Made by a program: the position numbers and the translations under genes. A DNA stretch of 64,000 bases, taken from positions 62,001 to 126,000 of the forward strand of contig NZ_JOTN01000005.1 of assembly GCF_000712595.1 (NCBI RefSeq), read 5' to 3'. Under the pieces are notes generated by a model. It searched no databases, had not been told where the DNA came from, and worked only from the letters and a program-made list of their open reading frames with translations. Numbering within the stretch: position 1 is the first letter of the stretch; each line of letters starts with the position of its first letter. The DNA is from Bacillus manliponensis (lineage in GTDB: Bacteria > Bacillota > Bacilli > Bacillales > Bacillaceae_G). Of the stretch, positions 53,373-61,482 are shown in pieces.

Positions 53373-54791
53373 ATGAAAAAATATCTTGCCGGTCTTGCAG
53401 CAGTATCTGTAGCTGGTGCAGTATCTCCATTATTGGATAACGCCCAAGCAGCTCCGCAAGCTAGCGGAGCGTACAAAGTAACTGCCGACGCACTAAACGT
53501 CCGCACAGGTCCTAGTACTTCTCATGCCGTCACATTTCGTGTGTACGAAGGACAAATATTACAAGTCGTTGGTGAAGAGAATGGTTGGTTAAAAATTAAC
53601 CACAAAGGAAAAACTGGCTACGTAAATAGTGAATTTGTTGAAAATAGTGGCTCTTCTACACCTGGAAGTAATCAAGCTGTTCAAGCAGCGAGTGGAAATT
53701 ATACAGTTAATGCCTCTTCCCTTCGCGTTCGTACAGGCCCTAACACTTCTCATGCGATTTTAGGATCCCTCCGGAAAGGAGAAGTTGTACAGGTCACTGG
53801 TGAGGAACAAAATTGGTTTAAGATTAACTATGGAGGAAAGACGGGTTATATTAGTAAAGATTACATTACAAAAGGTGGATCGAATGCAAACACGAATTCA
53901 AATTCGAGTGGACAACAAAATAGTAATGTTACTGTTCAAACAGGCGGTACATACGTTGTAGATACAACTTCTTTACGTGTTCGTACAGGCCCTGCTAGTT
54001 CCCATAGTGTACTTGGTAGTGTGTTAAAGGGACAGACGTTGCAAGTGAATGGTGCCGAAAGTGGTTGGTTCAAAATTAATCTCAATGGGAAAACCGGTTA
54101 TGTGAGTAGTGAGTATGTAAAATTTGTTTCAGGTGGCACAACCACTCAGCCTGAAACAAGTAATCCATCAAAAGCAGTTGGCGACTACCACGTTAACATA
54201 AACGCGTTAAATGTAAGAAGTGGTGCTGGAACAAATTATGGCGTAATCGGTGCGCTATCAAAAGGAGTAAAAGTGACAGTTCTATCTGAACAAAATGGAT
54301 GGAGCAAAATTAATTACAACGGAAAAACTGGTTATATATCAAGTCAATATTTATCAAAGACACCAGTTTCAGGTGAATCTGATACGGGTAATCATACAAG
54401 TGCCTTTATTAAGCCATCTGCAGGAAGTTACACTTCTGAATTTGGGATGCGTGGTGGGAAAATGCATTATGGAATAGATATTGCCGCTTCAGGAACAGTA
54501 GCAGTTGTTGCTGCTACAAGTGGAGAAGTCACTCGTTCTTATTATTCAAGTAGTTATGGGAATGTTGTATTTGTTACTCATAATATAGATGGAGAGACGT
54601 ATACAACTGTATATGCGCATTTAAGAAGCCGTTCTGTTTCTGTTGGACAAAAAGTAAAGCAAGGGCAACAAGTTGGAGTTATGGGGAATACTGGACAATC
54701 TTCGGGGCAACATTTACATTTTGAACTTCATAAAGGTGAATGGAATGTTCAAAAAAGTAATGCTGTAAATCCAAAATTATATATTAGGTGA
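53373..54791 (+). CDS. Secreted M23 peptidase with four SH3b domains
   Basis: A 472-residue cell-wall hydrolase. Signal peptide ends near NAQAA (residue 27). Four bacterial SH3 domains follow (about 33-91, 107-166, 192-250, 268-328), each with LNVRTGP- or LRVRTGP-type starts and KTGYVNSEFV-like ends, separated by Ser/Asn/Gly-rich linkers. The C-terminal M23 domain has complete zinc ligands: HYGIDIA and GQHLHFEL. SH3b domains bind peptidoglycan and the M23 domain cuts cross-bridges. Single gene, terminated by a strong hairpin. Confidence 0.93.
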   Translation: MKKYLAGLAAVSVAGAVSPLLDNAQAAPQASGAYKVTADALNVRTGPSTSHAVTFRVYEGQILQVVGEENGWLKINHKGKTGYVNSEFVENSGSSTPGSNQAVQAASGNYTVNASSLRVRTGPNTSHAILGSLRKGEVVQVTGEEQNWFKINYGGKTGYISKDYITKGGSNANTNSNSSGQQNSNVTVQTGGTYVVDTTSLRVRTGPASSHSVLGSVLKGQTLQVNGAESGWFKINLNGKTGYVSSEYVKFVSGGTTTQPETSNPSKAVGDYHVNINALNVRSGAGTNYGVIGALSKGVKVTVLSEQNGWSKINYNGKTGYISSQYLSKTPVSGESDTGNHTSAFIKPSAGSYTSEFGMRGGKMHYGIDIAASGTVAVVAATSGEVTRSYYSSSYGNVVFVTHNIDGETYTTVYAHLRSRSVSVGQKVKQGQQVGVMGNTGQSSGQHLHFELHKGEWNVQKSNAVNPKLYIR

Positions 54792-54870
54792 AAATCTTCT
54801 ATTTAAATAGTGATAGTTATTAGATTGAGATATTTTAAAATAACATTGTAAATATTTAATGTTTGAGTTT

Positions 54871-54917
54871 AGAACAAAAGAGACTGGCTTCTTTTAAGTC
54901 AGTCTCTTTTGTTCTAT
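54871..54917. terminator. Bidirectional terminator
   Basis: Sixteen-base perfect arms beginning AGAACAAAAGAGACTG, with a loop of about 13 bases. It lies between the convergent SH3/M23 gene and the YuiF-like gene. Confidence 0.9.
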
Positions 54918-55024
54918 ATTTACTTCGTTTCACTAAAGTTTTTTTGTATTTTAATATAAAAATTGAAATGTGTTTTCTTTGCATCTCACAAATGAACTAG
55001 ATAGTATACTCTTTTTTATGTTGC

Positions 55025-56344
55025 TTATAAAACAAGGGCAGCAATAAATCCAAAAATAAGAAGCGGAATGTTGTAGTGTAAAAATGTTGGTACACAAGTA
55101 TCCCATATGTGTTGGTGCTGTCCATCTGCACCAAGTCCTGAAGTTGGACCAAGTGTACTATCAGAAGCAGGTGACCCTGCATCGCCAAGTGCACCAGCTG
55201 TGCCGATAATTGCAATTGTTGCCATCGGACTAAAACCAAGTTGGATACAAAGTGGGACAAAGATTGTCGTTAAAATTGGAATGGTAGAAAATGATGATCC
55301 AATTCCCATCGTAACGAGTAAACCGATGACAAGCATAAGAAACGCAGCTAGTGGCTTACTGTTTCCTATTAAACTTGCACTTGTCTCAACAAGCGATTCG
55401 ACATGTCCTGTTTCACGGAGAACGGCACCAAACCCAGCAGCAGAAATCATAACAAATCCAATAAATGACATCATGCGCATTCCGCTCGTTAAAATTACGT
55501 CTGCTTCGTTAAGAGGTAGACTACCGCTTAACGATAAGACAATAATTCCAGCGAGAGCACCAAAAATCATTGACTCTGTTGCAAGTTGTACACTAAGTGT
55601 TGCAACGATTGCTAGCAACCCAAATGCAATACTTTTCTTTGTGTAAGGAATCGTTTCGTCCTCAGTTTTTTCTACATTTAACTCGTTGTATTTTCGTGGT
55701 TTACGATATGTGATAAAAATAGCAATACATAGGCCTAATATCATTCCAAGCGCTGGAATCGTCATTGCTTTTGGGATGAGTGAAACATCAAAAGTTAAGC
55801 CGCTTTGTGCAGCATTTGATTGAAGAATATCGTGATAAATTTTACCAAACCCTGCTGGAATCCACATATAAGGTGTGATAAGACCAAATGTAATGATACA
55901 TGCAACGAGACGTCGGTCAATTTGTAATTCGTTTAATACTTTTAAAAGTGCTGGAATGAGTATAGGAATAAAGGCAATATGCACAGGAATGACATTTTGT
56001 GAAAAAACAGCCATTGTAAGGATAATTAACAAAATAAGTACTTTTGAGTATGCTTTCTTTTTCGAATCTCCTTCGTTTTCAATCCAACGTAGTGCAGTGT
56101 GGATCATAGCATCAGGAAGTCCTGTTTTAGAAAGGGAAATCGCAAATCCACCAAGCATGGCGTAGCTTAAGGCAATAGGAGCACTATCTCCTAGACCTTC
56201 AGTGAAAGTAGAGATTGTCTCTGTAATTCCAAGTCCTCCAATTAATCCTCCAGTTAAAGCGCCGACGATAATAGCAACAATAACTTGTACACGTAATAAA
56301 CTAAGAAGTAGCATCACTGCTACAGCGATGAGTACAGCGTTCAT
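55025..56344 (-). CDS. YuiF-like Na+/H+ antiporter family transporter, probable histidine transporter
   Basis: A 439-residue integral membrane protein with about eleven helices. Features include LLSLLRVQVIVAIIVGALTGG, AISLSKTGLPDAM and GSPASDSTLGPTSGLGADGQHQH, typical of the Na+/H+ antiporter family protein YuiF/NhaC-like group. Annotated substrates vary. Here an upstream leader peptide with four consecutive His codons and an attenuator point to histidine as the controlling and probably transported amino acid. YuiF has also been proposed elsewhere as a histidine transporter on regulatory grounds. GAGAGGGA lies upstream of the ATG. Confidence 0.88.
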   Translation of the reverse strand: MNAVLIAVAVMLLLSLLRVQVIVAIIVGALTGGLIGGLGITETISTFTEGLGDSAPIALSYAMLGGFAISLSKTGLPDAMIHTALRWIENEGDSKKKAYSKVLILLIILTMAVFSQNVIPVHIAFIPILIPALLKVLNELQIDRRLVACIITFGLITPYMWIPAGFGKIYHDILQSNAAQSGLTFDVSLIPKAMTIPALGMILGLCIAIFITYRKPRKYNELNVEKTEDETIPYTKKSIAFGLLAIVATLSVQLATESMIFGALAGIIVLSLSGSLPLNEADVILTSGMRMMSFIGFVMISAAGFGAVLRETGHVESLVETSASLIGNSKPLAAFLMLVIGLLVTMGIGSSFSTIPILTTIFVPLCIQLGFSPMATIAIIGTAGALGDAGSPASDSTLGPTSGLGADGQHQHIWDTCVPTFLHYNIPLLIFGFIAALVL

Positions 56345-56411
56345 AATAAATATTCCCTCTCTTGTTTTTGATTTTTTGCTTGTTATCTTTTGTTACTAGC
56401 GGTTTGTAAAT

Positions 56412-56526
56412 AAAAAAAGAGCCATGTAGATAAAAAATACCTACATGGCTCTTACTATGCCTAGCGTAGGTACAATGGGAATAACCCTTGTACCTACGCG
56501 TGATTTTTCCGCTAGGTTTCAAGGGT
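56412..56526 (-). promoter_or_regulatory. Transcription attenuator (competing hairpins) controlling the YuiF-like gene
   Basis: Transcript-sense order on the minus strand. Segment B (56526-56510, starting ACCCTTG directly after the leader stop) can pair with C (56500-56484, ending CAAGGGT). C can instead pair with D (56498-56488 with 56475-56465, CGTAGGTACAA / TTGTACCTACG). D can pair with the 5' arm of the terminator (TACCTAC 56472-56466 with GTAGGTA 56444-56438). The terminator stem AGAGCCATGTAG / CTACATGGCTCT (56452-56441 with 56429-56418) is followed by seven U. This is the B:C, D:E versus C:D, E:F logic of the enterobacterial his leader. Confidence 0.8.
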
Positions 56527-56583
56527 TTACGTATGATGATGATGTTTTTGTACAAATGTGACTACAGTTGTATAAATAAACAT
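56527..56583 (-). CDS. Histidine leader peptide
   Basis: An 18-codon reading frame, MFIYTTVVTFVQKHHHHT, with four consecutive CAT codons (56544-56533) and TAA at 56529-56527. AAAGGGAG lies nine bases upstream of the ATG. A ribosome stalled at the His codons leaves segment B free; a ribosome that reaches the stop codon covers B. So low histidyl-tRNA should favour the antiterminator and expression of the transporter. Small size and position argue for a regulatory, not functional, peptide. Confidence 0.8.
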   Translation of the reverse strand: MFIYTTVVTFVQKHHHHT

Positions 56584-56621
56584 AATTCTTTGCTCCCTTT
56601 CTCCTACAATGATTTTCAGTT

Positions 56622-56650
56622 AGTATACTATAAGTTTTTTTGAATGAAAA
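56622..56650 (-). promoter_or_regulatory. Probable sigma-A promoter of the histidine leader transcript
   Basis: On the minus strand TTTTCA and TATACT are separated by 17 bases; the -10 lies at 56627-56622, about 40 bases before the leader ATG. The -35 is weak. Confidence 0.45.
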
Positions 56651-57097
56651 GGAAAATATAAAAAAATTATGGGAGTTAGAATTATCGAATAGTTAATTTT
56701 TACTCACTATATAAAATAAAGGATTGCAATAATAAATTATATTTGACCTTTCTTTTATTGTGCACTACAATTCGTAGTGTGAAATGAAGAAAGTTATGTT
56801 TTCGAAAACTTGTAAGTTATGTGGGGAAGACTTGAACCTTTTTTGAACTGCTTGACGTAAAAGCTAAAGGAAGAAGAATTTGATGTAATTGTATTTCGTA
56901 AAGAGTTTTCAGAGCTTCATAGATTTAAGTTTTGTTAATTTGTATATAGAGATGATATTTGGATTAAATTATAAAGTTGCCCCGTAGTAACATCATACTT
57001 TTTATATAAATAGGGCATTATTATTGGTCGGGTAATTGGTAAATTATCATCAGGGGAATTAGAAAAAATGAAGAAATTGATGGAGGGTTGATTGAAT
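56651..57097. other. Intergenic region with possible gene relics
   Basis: No intact gene. A short frame from ATG 56784 reads MKKVMFSKTCKLCGEDLNLF (one CxxC) and stops. Near 57010-57090 a frame reads GIIIGRVIGKLSSGELEKMK and stops at TGA 57089, with no start, resembling the tail of a small regulator or toxin gene. Both look like decay products. Confidence 0.35.
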
Positions 57098-57778
57098 ATG
57101 GGAACGTGGATGGTTAATTTACAGATGATATCTCCAGTGATAGGTAGTTTACTTGGGCTTATCATTGTTAAGCAGAAGATGAAAAAACATCGTATTCCAC
57201 ATGAGAAAGTGCTCGATATGTTAACGAATGTAATATTAATTATAATGATTACATGGAAATTTGCACCGGCCGTTATAAATCCGAACTGGGTGATTCAGTC
57301 ACCTAAAGCTATACTTTTAACTGGTGGTAGCATAATACATGTTGTTATTGGATGTACATTAGCAAGTGGATACATACTATTGAAAACGAGAAGGAATCGC
57401 TTTGTACTTCGTATTTTACTAGACTTACTTCCTTTTGAAATTGGTATTATACTAATTACTTATTCCTTTGTTAATCCAGTATATGGATTTCAAACAGAGT
57501 TGCCGTGGGGAACATACGTATACGGTTCGGAATTTACATATCACCCAATTCACTTATATGAGATTATCATTGTCATATTTCTACTAATCTGGTTATGGAT
57601 ACGGAAAATTAAGCTAGGTAGTGGAATTTATATGAGTTATTTTCTTATTGGAGCAGGAATTACTCGTATTATGCTCTCCTTCCTTACTGAGCAAAATTCA
57701 TTTCTATTTGGTTTATCAGTAGAGCAATGGATTGGCTTTATATTAATAAGCATCGGTATTATACTTCCGAAGAAATAA
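57098..57778 (+). CDS. Lgt-like (prolipoprotein diacylglyceryl transferase family) membrane protein
   Basis: A 226-residue protein with about seven helices. The C-terminal YHPIHLYEIIIVIFLLIWLW and GAGITRIMLSFLTEQN followed by GLSVEQWIGFILISIGI match the end of the Lgt fold (HPTxLYE and E-G-x-R-F-x-x-E regions). The N-terminal part is divergent and lacks the classical HGG motif, and the essential Arg/Glu set is incomplete. So it is probably an Lgt paralogue with another or no activity. GGAGGG precedes ATG 57098; a TTG at 57092 is possible. Confidence 0.7.
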   Translation: MGTWMVNLQMISPVIGSLLGLIIVKQKMKKHRIPHEKVLDMLTNVILIIMITWKFAPAVINPNWVIQSPKAILLTGGSIIHVVIGCTLASGYILLKTRRNRFVLRILLDLLPFEIGIILITYSFVNPVYGFQTELPWGTYVYGSEFTYHPIHLYEIIIVIFLLIWLWIRKIKLGSGIYMSYFLIGAGITRIMLSFLTEQNSFLFGLSVEQWIGFILISIGIILPKK

Positions 57779-57862
57779 TGATAAAGGAAGGTGTTGTTCT
57801 GATTTTCTGTTAAGTATACTTGTTAGATGGTGGATTCGTTTCTAGTGTTATTTTTAATGTTT

Positions 57863-57898
57863 GTTTGGGCCCAAACCTAGCTAGTTATTTTTAGGTTT
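57863..57898. other. Perfect palindrome and adjacent hairpin in the gap before topoisomerase III
   Basis: GTTTGGGCCCAAAC is a 14-base perfect palindrome. AAACCTA / TAGGTTT overlaps it downstream. There is no strong T-run. It could be a terminator for the Lgt-like gene or an operator. Confidence 0.35.
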
Positions 57899-58050
57899 CA
57901 TACCACGTCGCTCAAAGAAATCATCATATAACTCTAAACTGTTGTGAACATATAAAAGTTAAGCGTATAATATGAGAAGTCGAGAACAATGTACAGAATG
58001 AAAAAGTATACGATTATGGAAATACAGGAATAGAGATAGGGAGTTATACG

Positions 58051-59628
58051 ATGAAGTTAATTATTGCCGAAAAACCAGATCAAGGTTTGGCGCTCGTTTC
58101 TCAGTTTAAATACCGAAGAAAAGACGGTTATTTAGAAGTGGAACCAAATGAGCTGTTTCCAAACGGTGCGTATTGTACGTGGGCGATTGGTCATTTGACG
58201 CAGCTATGCAATCCGGAGCACTATCATGCAGAATGGAAGAAATGGTCACTTAATACGTTGCCGATGATTCCGGAGCGTTTTCAATTTGAAGTAACGAAAT
58301 CAAAATATAAACAGTTTAATGTTGTGAAACAGCTGTTACATAATCCTCAGGTGAACAGTATTATTCATGCTGGTGATGCCGGGCGTGAAGGGGAGTTAAT
58401 TGTGCGTAATATAGTCAATTTATGCAACGTACAAAAGCCGATGCAACGTCTTTGGATTTCTTCGTTAACAAAACAAGCCATTTACCAAGGATTTCAAAAT
58501 TTACTAGATGAAGCTGATACAATCAATACGTATTATGAAGCATATACGCGCTCATGTGCGGATTGGGTTGTAGGAATGAACGCTTCACGTGTTTACAGTA
58601 TTTTATTAAAACAAAAAGGAATGAATGATGTTTTCTCTGCTGGTCGGGTGCAAACGCCAACACTTGCGTTAATTGTAAAGCGAGAGAAAGAGATTGAAAG
58701 CTTTAAATCTGAACCATTTTGGGAAGTCATCGCAACATTTAACATAGAGGGAAAGAAATACGATGGTAAGTGGGAAAAAGAAGGGGAAGCTCGTATAAAA
58801 GACCCTGAGATGGCAAATAAAATCGCAGCTTTTTGTCAAAATAAGCCGGCTGAAGTGAAAGATATGAAGACGGAGCGCAAAGAGTTTCAGCCACCGCTTT
58901 TATTTAATTTATCTTCATTACAAGCAACGGCGAATAAAGCATTTAAGTTTTCACCAAAGAAGACGTTAGATGTTACGCAAGCATTGTACCAAAAAGGAAT
59001 TGTATCGTATCCGCGTTCAGACTCAAACTATGTAACAGAAGGGGAAGCTTCGACATTTCCTGACATTTTGCAGAGGTTAAGTCAGTTTGATGAGTATAAA
59101 GATGTATTGCCAGCCCCGATTTCTTCGATTATGAATAATAAGCGTTATGTAAATGAGAAGAAGGTTACAGATCACTATGCGATTATCCCAACAGAGCAAG
59201 TGACAAACCCAAGTAAACTATCCGGTGATGAAAAGAAAATTTACGATATGATTGTAAGACGATTAATTGCGGCTCATTATGATGCGGCGATTTTTGATTA
59301 TACGACAATTACAACGCTTGTTGATGGACGTGCTGAGTTTATTTCAAAAGGAAAGCAGCAAATTCAAGAAGGTTGGCGTAAAGTTATTTTCCAAGACGAT
59401 AAAGACGATGAAACAATTTTGCCAGTTGTTGCTGAAGGAGAGCAAGGGAAAGTAACGAAGGTGAAAGTGAAAGAAGGAAAAACACAGCCACCAAAACGTT
59501 ATACAGAAGGTCAATTAATTACGCTAATGAAGACAGCCGGGAAGTATTTAGAAAATGAAGAGCTTGAGAAAGTATTAAAGAAGACAGAGGGGTTAGGGAG
59601 CTTATCTATAAAAAATATGTGTGCATAA
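58051..59628 (+). pseudogene. topB: DNA topoisomerase III, 3'-truncated at a junction
   Basis: 525 codons of a type IA topoisomerase that should be about 715-730 residues. The Toprim domain (1-140) has the catalytic Glu in MKLIIAEKPDQG and DAGREGELI; the active-site Tyr320 is in QKGIVSYPRSDSNYV. The frame is intact to KKTEGLG, where family members continue GTEATRA. Here it reads SLSIKNMCA and stops. The missing part includes the last segment of the catalytic core and the whole C-terminal region, so strand passage should be lost. The break marks the left edge of the defence region. Start supported by GGGAG. Confidence 0.85.
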
Positions 59629-60259
59629 ATAAGTGAAGTGTGAAAAACGTATACACATAAGATATAAATGAGTTGTTTCAGGGTGTGCAAAACTAATTTA
59701 TGTACATTATTAAACTATGCATCTAGCTTATCTATGAGGATTGAATTATTTGGATTAAACATTTTGTTAGTACTCTTTTTTGGCAGAAGAGCCAGTAGGT
59801 CGGAAGTTGCAATGTTATATTTTTATATATAATTCAAGTTATCAAAAGATAATTTATTTTATATATTTATAATTTCTATTCGTGTTTTAACTTGATCAGG
59901 AGAAGAGATTACATGTTATATATCAGGGGATTTAAAGTTGGCAAAGAAAAGAATTTATATAGAAATGGCTTATTTTTCTGATAATGAAATTATAAAAGTG
60001 ATTCAGAATAAAAAACGTACTTAGAAACGTTTTTTATTTAATAAAATGGATATAAAAAAATGAAGAGTGAAGGAGGATCTATGAGATAATATTTATTTCA
60101 AAATAATTTAAAGTGAATAATTCAGATGACGTAATAATGTTTAGTTAGAATAAGTATAAAAGAGAAGTAGATTAGAAGCCTCAAATCAATTCTAATCCAG
60201 TATATGTTAAAATGTGGTATAATTTATGTGTATTTAAAAATCTGAAGGTGGATATAGCA
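59629..60259. other. AT-rich 630-bp gap between truncated topB and the CBASS genes
   Basis: No convincing gene. A 22-codon frame (59913-59981, AGGAG upstream) and a fragment reading LAKKRIYIEMAYFSDNEI are present but short. A hairpin AAAAACGT / ACGTTTTT (60011-60034) with T-run looks like a terminator. An extended -10 (TGGTATAAT, 60215-60223) lies about 37 bases before the SLATT start and is the probable CBASS promoter. Confidence 0.5.
60215..60223 (+). promoter_or_regulatory. Extended -10 promoter of the CBASS operon
   Basis: TGGTATAAT, an ideal extended -10 (TG-N-TATAAT) without a strong -35. The transcript would begin about 30 bases before the SLATT start codon. Confidence 0.55.
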
Positions 60260-60898
60260 ATGAATCAAGAATCAAAAAAGGAATATTTGAAAAAAATATT
60301 AAGAAAATCAGAAGTAACAAGGAATGCTCACTATTTATTGTTCAATAGATATAGAATTTTGAGTAATGTGCTACACGCTATCATTTTAATAGGTTCTTCA
60401 ATTGTCGCTATTTTAACTTTTGCTAAATTTACAACTTTTAAGCCTATATTTCAAAAGATATCGGAGGAAGGATATACATTATTTGTAGGATTGTTTGCAT
60501 CTTTAATTTTCATACTAACTGTTATAGAAGAGTTTGGTAAACTCAGCGATAAAGCTTCAGGTCATGAAAATACAGCAAAACAATTAACAAGCTTTATACG
60601 TAATACAGATGCAATAAAAAAGCTACCCGAAATATCAGAAGAAGACATAGATAAAGTAACAATGCAATACAACATGATAAATGAAAATGCTCTTTCATTA
60701 ACGGATAAAGCATTTTATAAGGCAAAACAAAGATTATTTATAAAGATAGAAATTAGCAAAGAATTAGAGAAAAACCCGTTTTTGTTTATTTGGTTATTTA
60801 AAATATGTAAGAGAATTGAATTTTATAAAAAAAGCAAGAATCAAAGCAGTGAAACATTAGTAGATAAGGAAAAAAGAGAATCAGGAGATGATGAGTAA
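60260..60898 (+). CDS. SLATT-domain two-helix membrane effector of CBASS
   Basis: A 212-residue protein. A basic N-terminal segment (KKEYLKKILRKSEVTRNAHY) precedes two membrane helices (about 36-56 HAIILIGSSIVAILTFAKF and 76-97 YTLFVGLFASLIFILTVI), followed by the conserved EEFGKLSDKASGHENTAKQL and a C-terminal helical part. This is the SLATT pattern, a two-helix fold predicted to form pores that kill the infected cell when a nucleotide signal arrives. AAGGTGG supports ATG 60260. Its stop overlaps the start of the QueC-like gene. First gene of the cassette. Confidence 0.85.
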   Translation: MNQESKKEYLKKILRKSEVTRNAHYLLFNRYRILSNVLHAIILIGSSIVAILTFAKFTTFKPIFQKISEEGYTLFVGLFASLIFILTVIEEFGKLSDKASGHENTAKQLTSFIRNTDAIKKLPEISEEDIDKVTMQYNMINENALSLTDKAFYKAKQRLFIKIEISKELEKNPFLFIWLFKICKRIEFYKKSKNQSSETLVDKEKRESGDDE

Positions 60899-61482
60899 TT
60901 TTAGTTGATAGAAGGGATAGTAAGTCGATATTAATTTTAGCTAGTGGAGGAATTGATTCAACGGCATTAATTCATTACTATGTATCACAAGGTTTTAATA
61001 TAAAAGGAATTCATTTTAATTATGGACAAATGGCATGCAAAAAGGAAGAGCAGGCAGTAAAAAAAATAGGTGAATATTATGATATAGAAATTGAGAGTAA
61101 AAGTTTTGGATTTTCATTTAATCACATAAAAGGAGAATTTATTGCTAGAAATCCACTTTTTATATTAGCTGCCTCTAATTTATTGCCAAAAACTTATTCG
61201 AAAATCGGAATAGGTATTCATTCTGGAACGCCATATTATGACTGTACTAGGACTTTTATTAACGACTGTCAGAAAATATTGGATGGTTATTTTGCCGGAA
61301 CAGTTATTATTGAAGCTCCTTTTTTATTATATGACAAAAGAAGTGTATTGAAATTTTGTTTAAGGAATCAGGTTCCAATTGAATTAACTTATAGTTGTGA
61401 ATTTAATGATGAGGAACCATGTGGGGAATGCCTTTCGTGCAAAGATAGGAGGATACTAAGTGAGTTATCAGGATCAATGTAA
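60898..61482 (+). CDS. QueC-like enzyme (Cap9 of type IV CBASS), non-ATG start
   Basis: About 194 residues related to 7-cyano-7-deazaguanine synthase. The PP-loop ATP motif LASGGIDSTALIHYY is near residue 15 and the C-terminal zinc cluster reads SCEFNDEEPCGECLSCKDRR. No ATG, GTG or TTG exists in frame before the PP-loop; the first in-frame ATG (61030) would remove it. The best start is ATT at 60898, which overlaps the SLATT stop as TAATT (where TAATG would be ordinary) and lies ten bases after AGGAG. Either AUU initiates, or a start-codon mutation has damaged the gene. Confidence 0.75.
   Translation: MLVDRRDSKSILILASGGIDSTALIHYYVSQGFNIKGIHFNYGQMACKKEEQAVKKIGEYYDIEIESKSFGFSFNHIKGEFIARNPLFILAASNLLPKTYSKIGIGIHSGTPYYDCTRTFINDCQKILDGYFAGTVIIEAPFLLYDKRSVLKFCLRNQVPIELTYSCEFNDEEPCGECLSCKDRRILSELSGSM

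Noticed and set aside
55107-55646. 179-codon open frame antisense to the YuiF-like transporter
   Set aside because: Pro/Ser/Ile-rich translation typical of the reverse complement of a hydrophobic protein; no start signals.
61030-61482. QueC-like protein starting at the first ATG
   Set aside because: This start would remove the SGGIDST PP-loop, which is clearly encoded in the same frame upstream, so the gene is better taken from ATT 60898.
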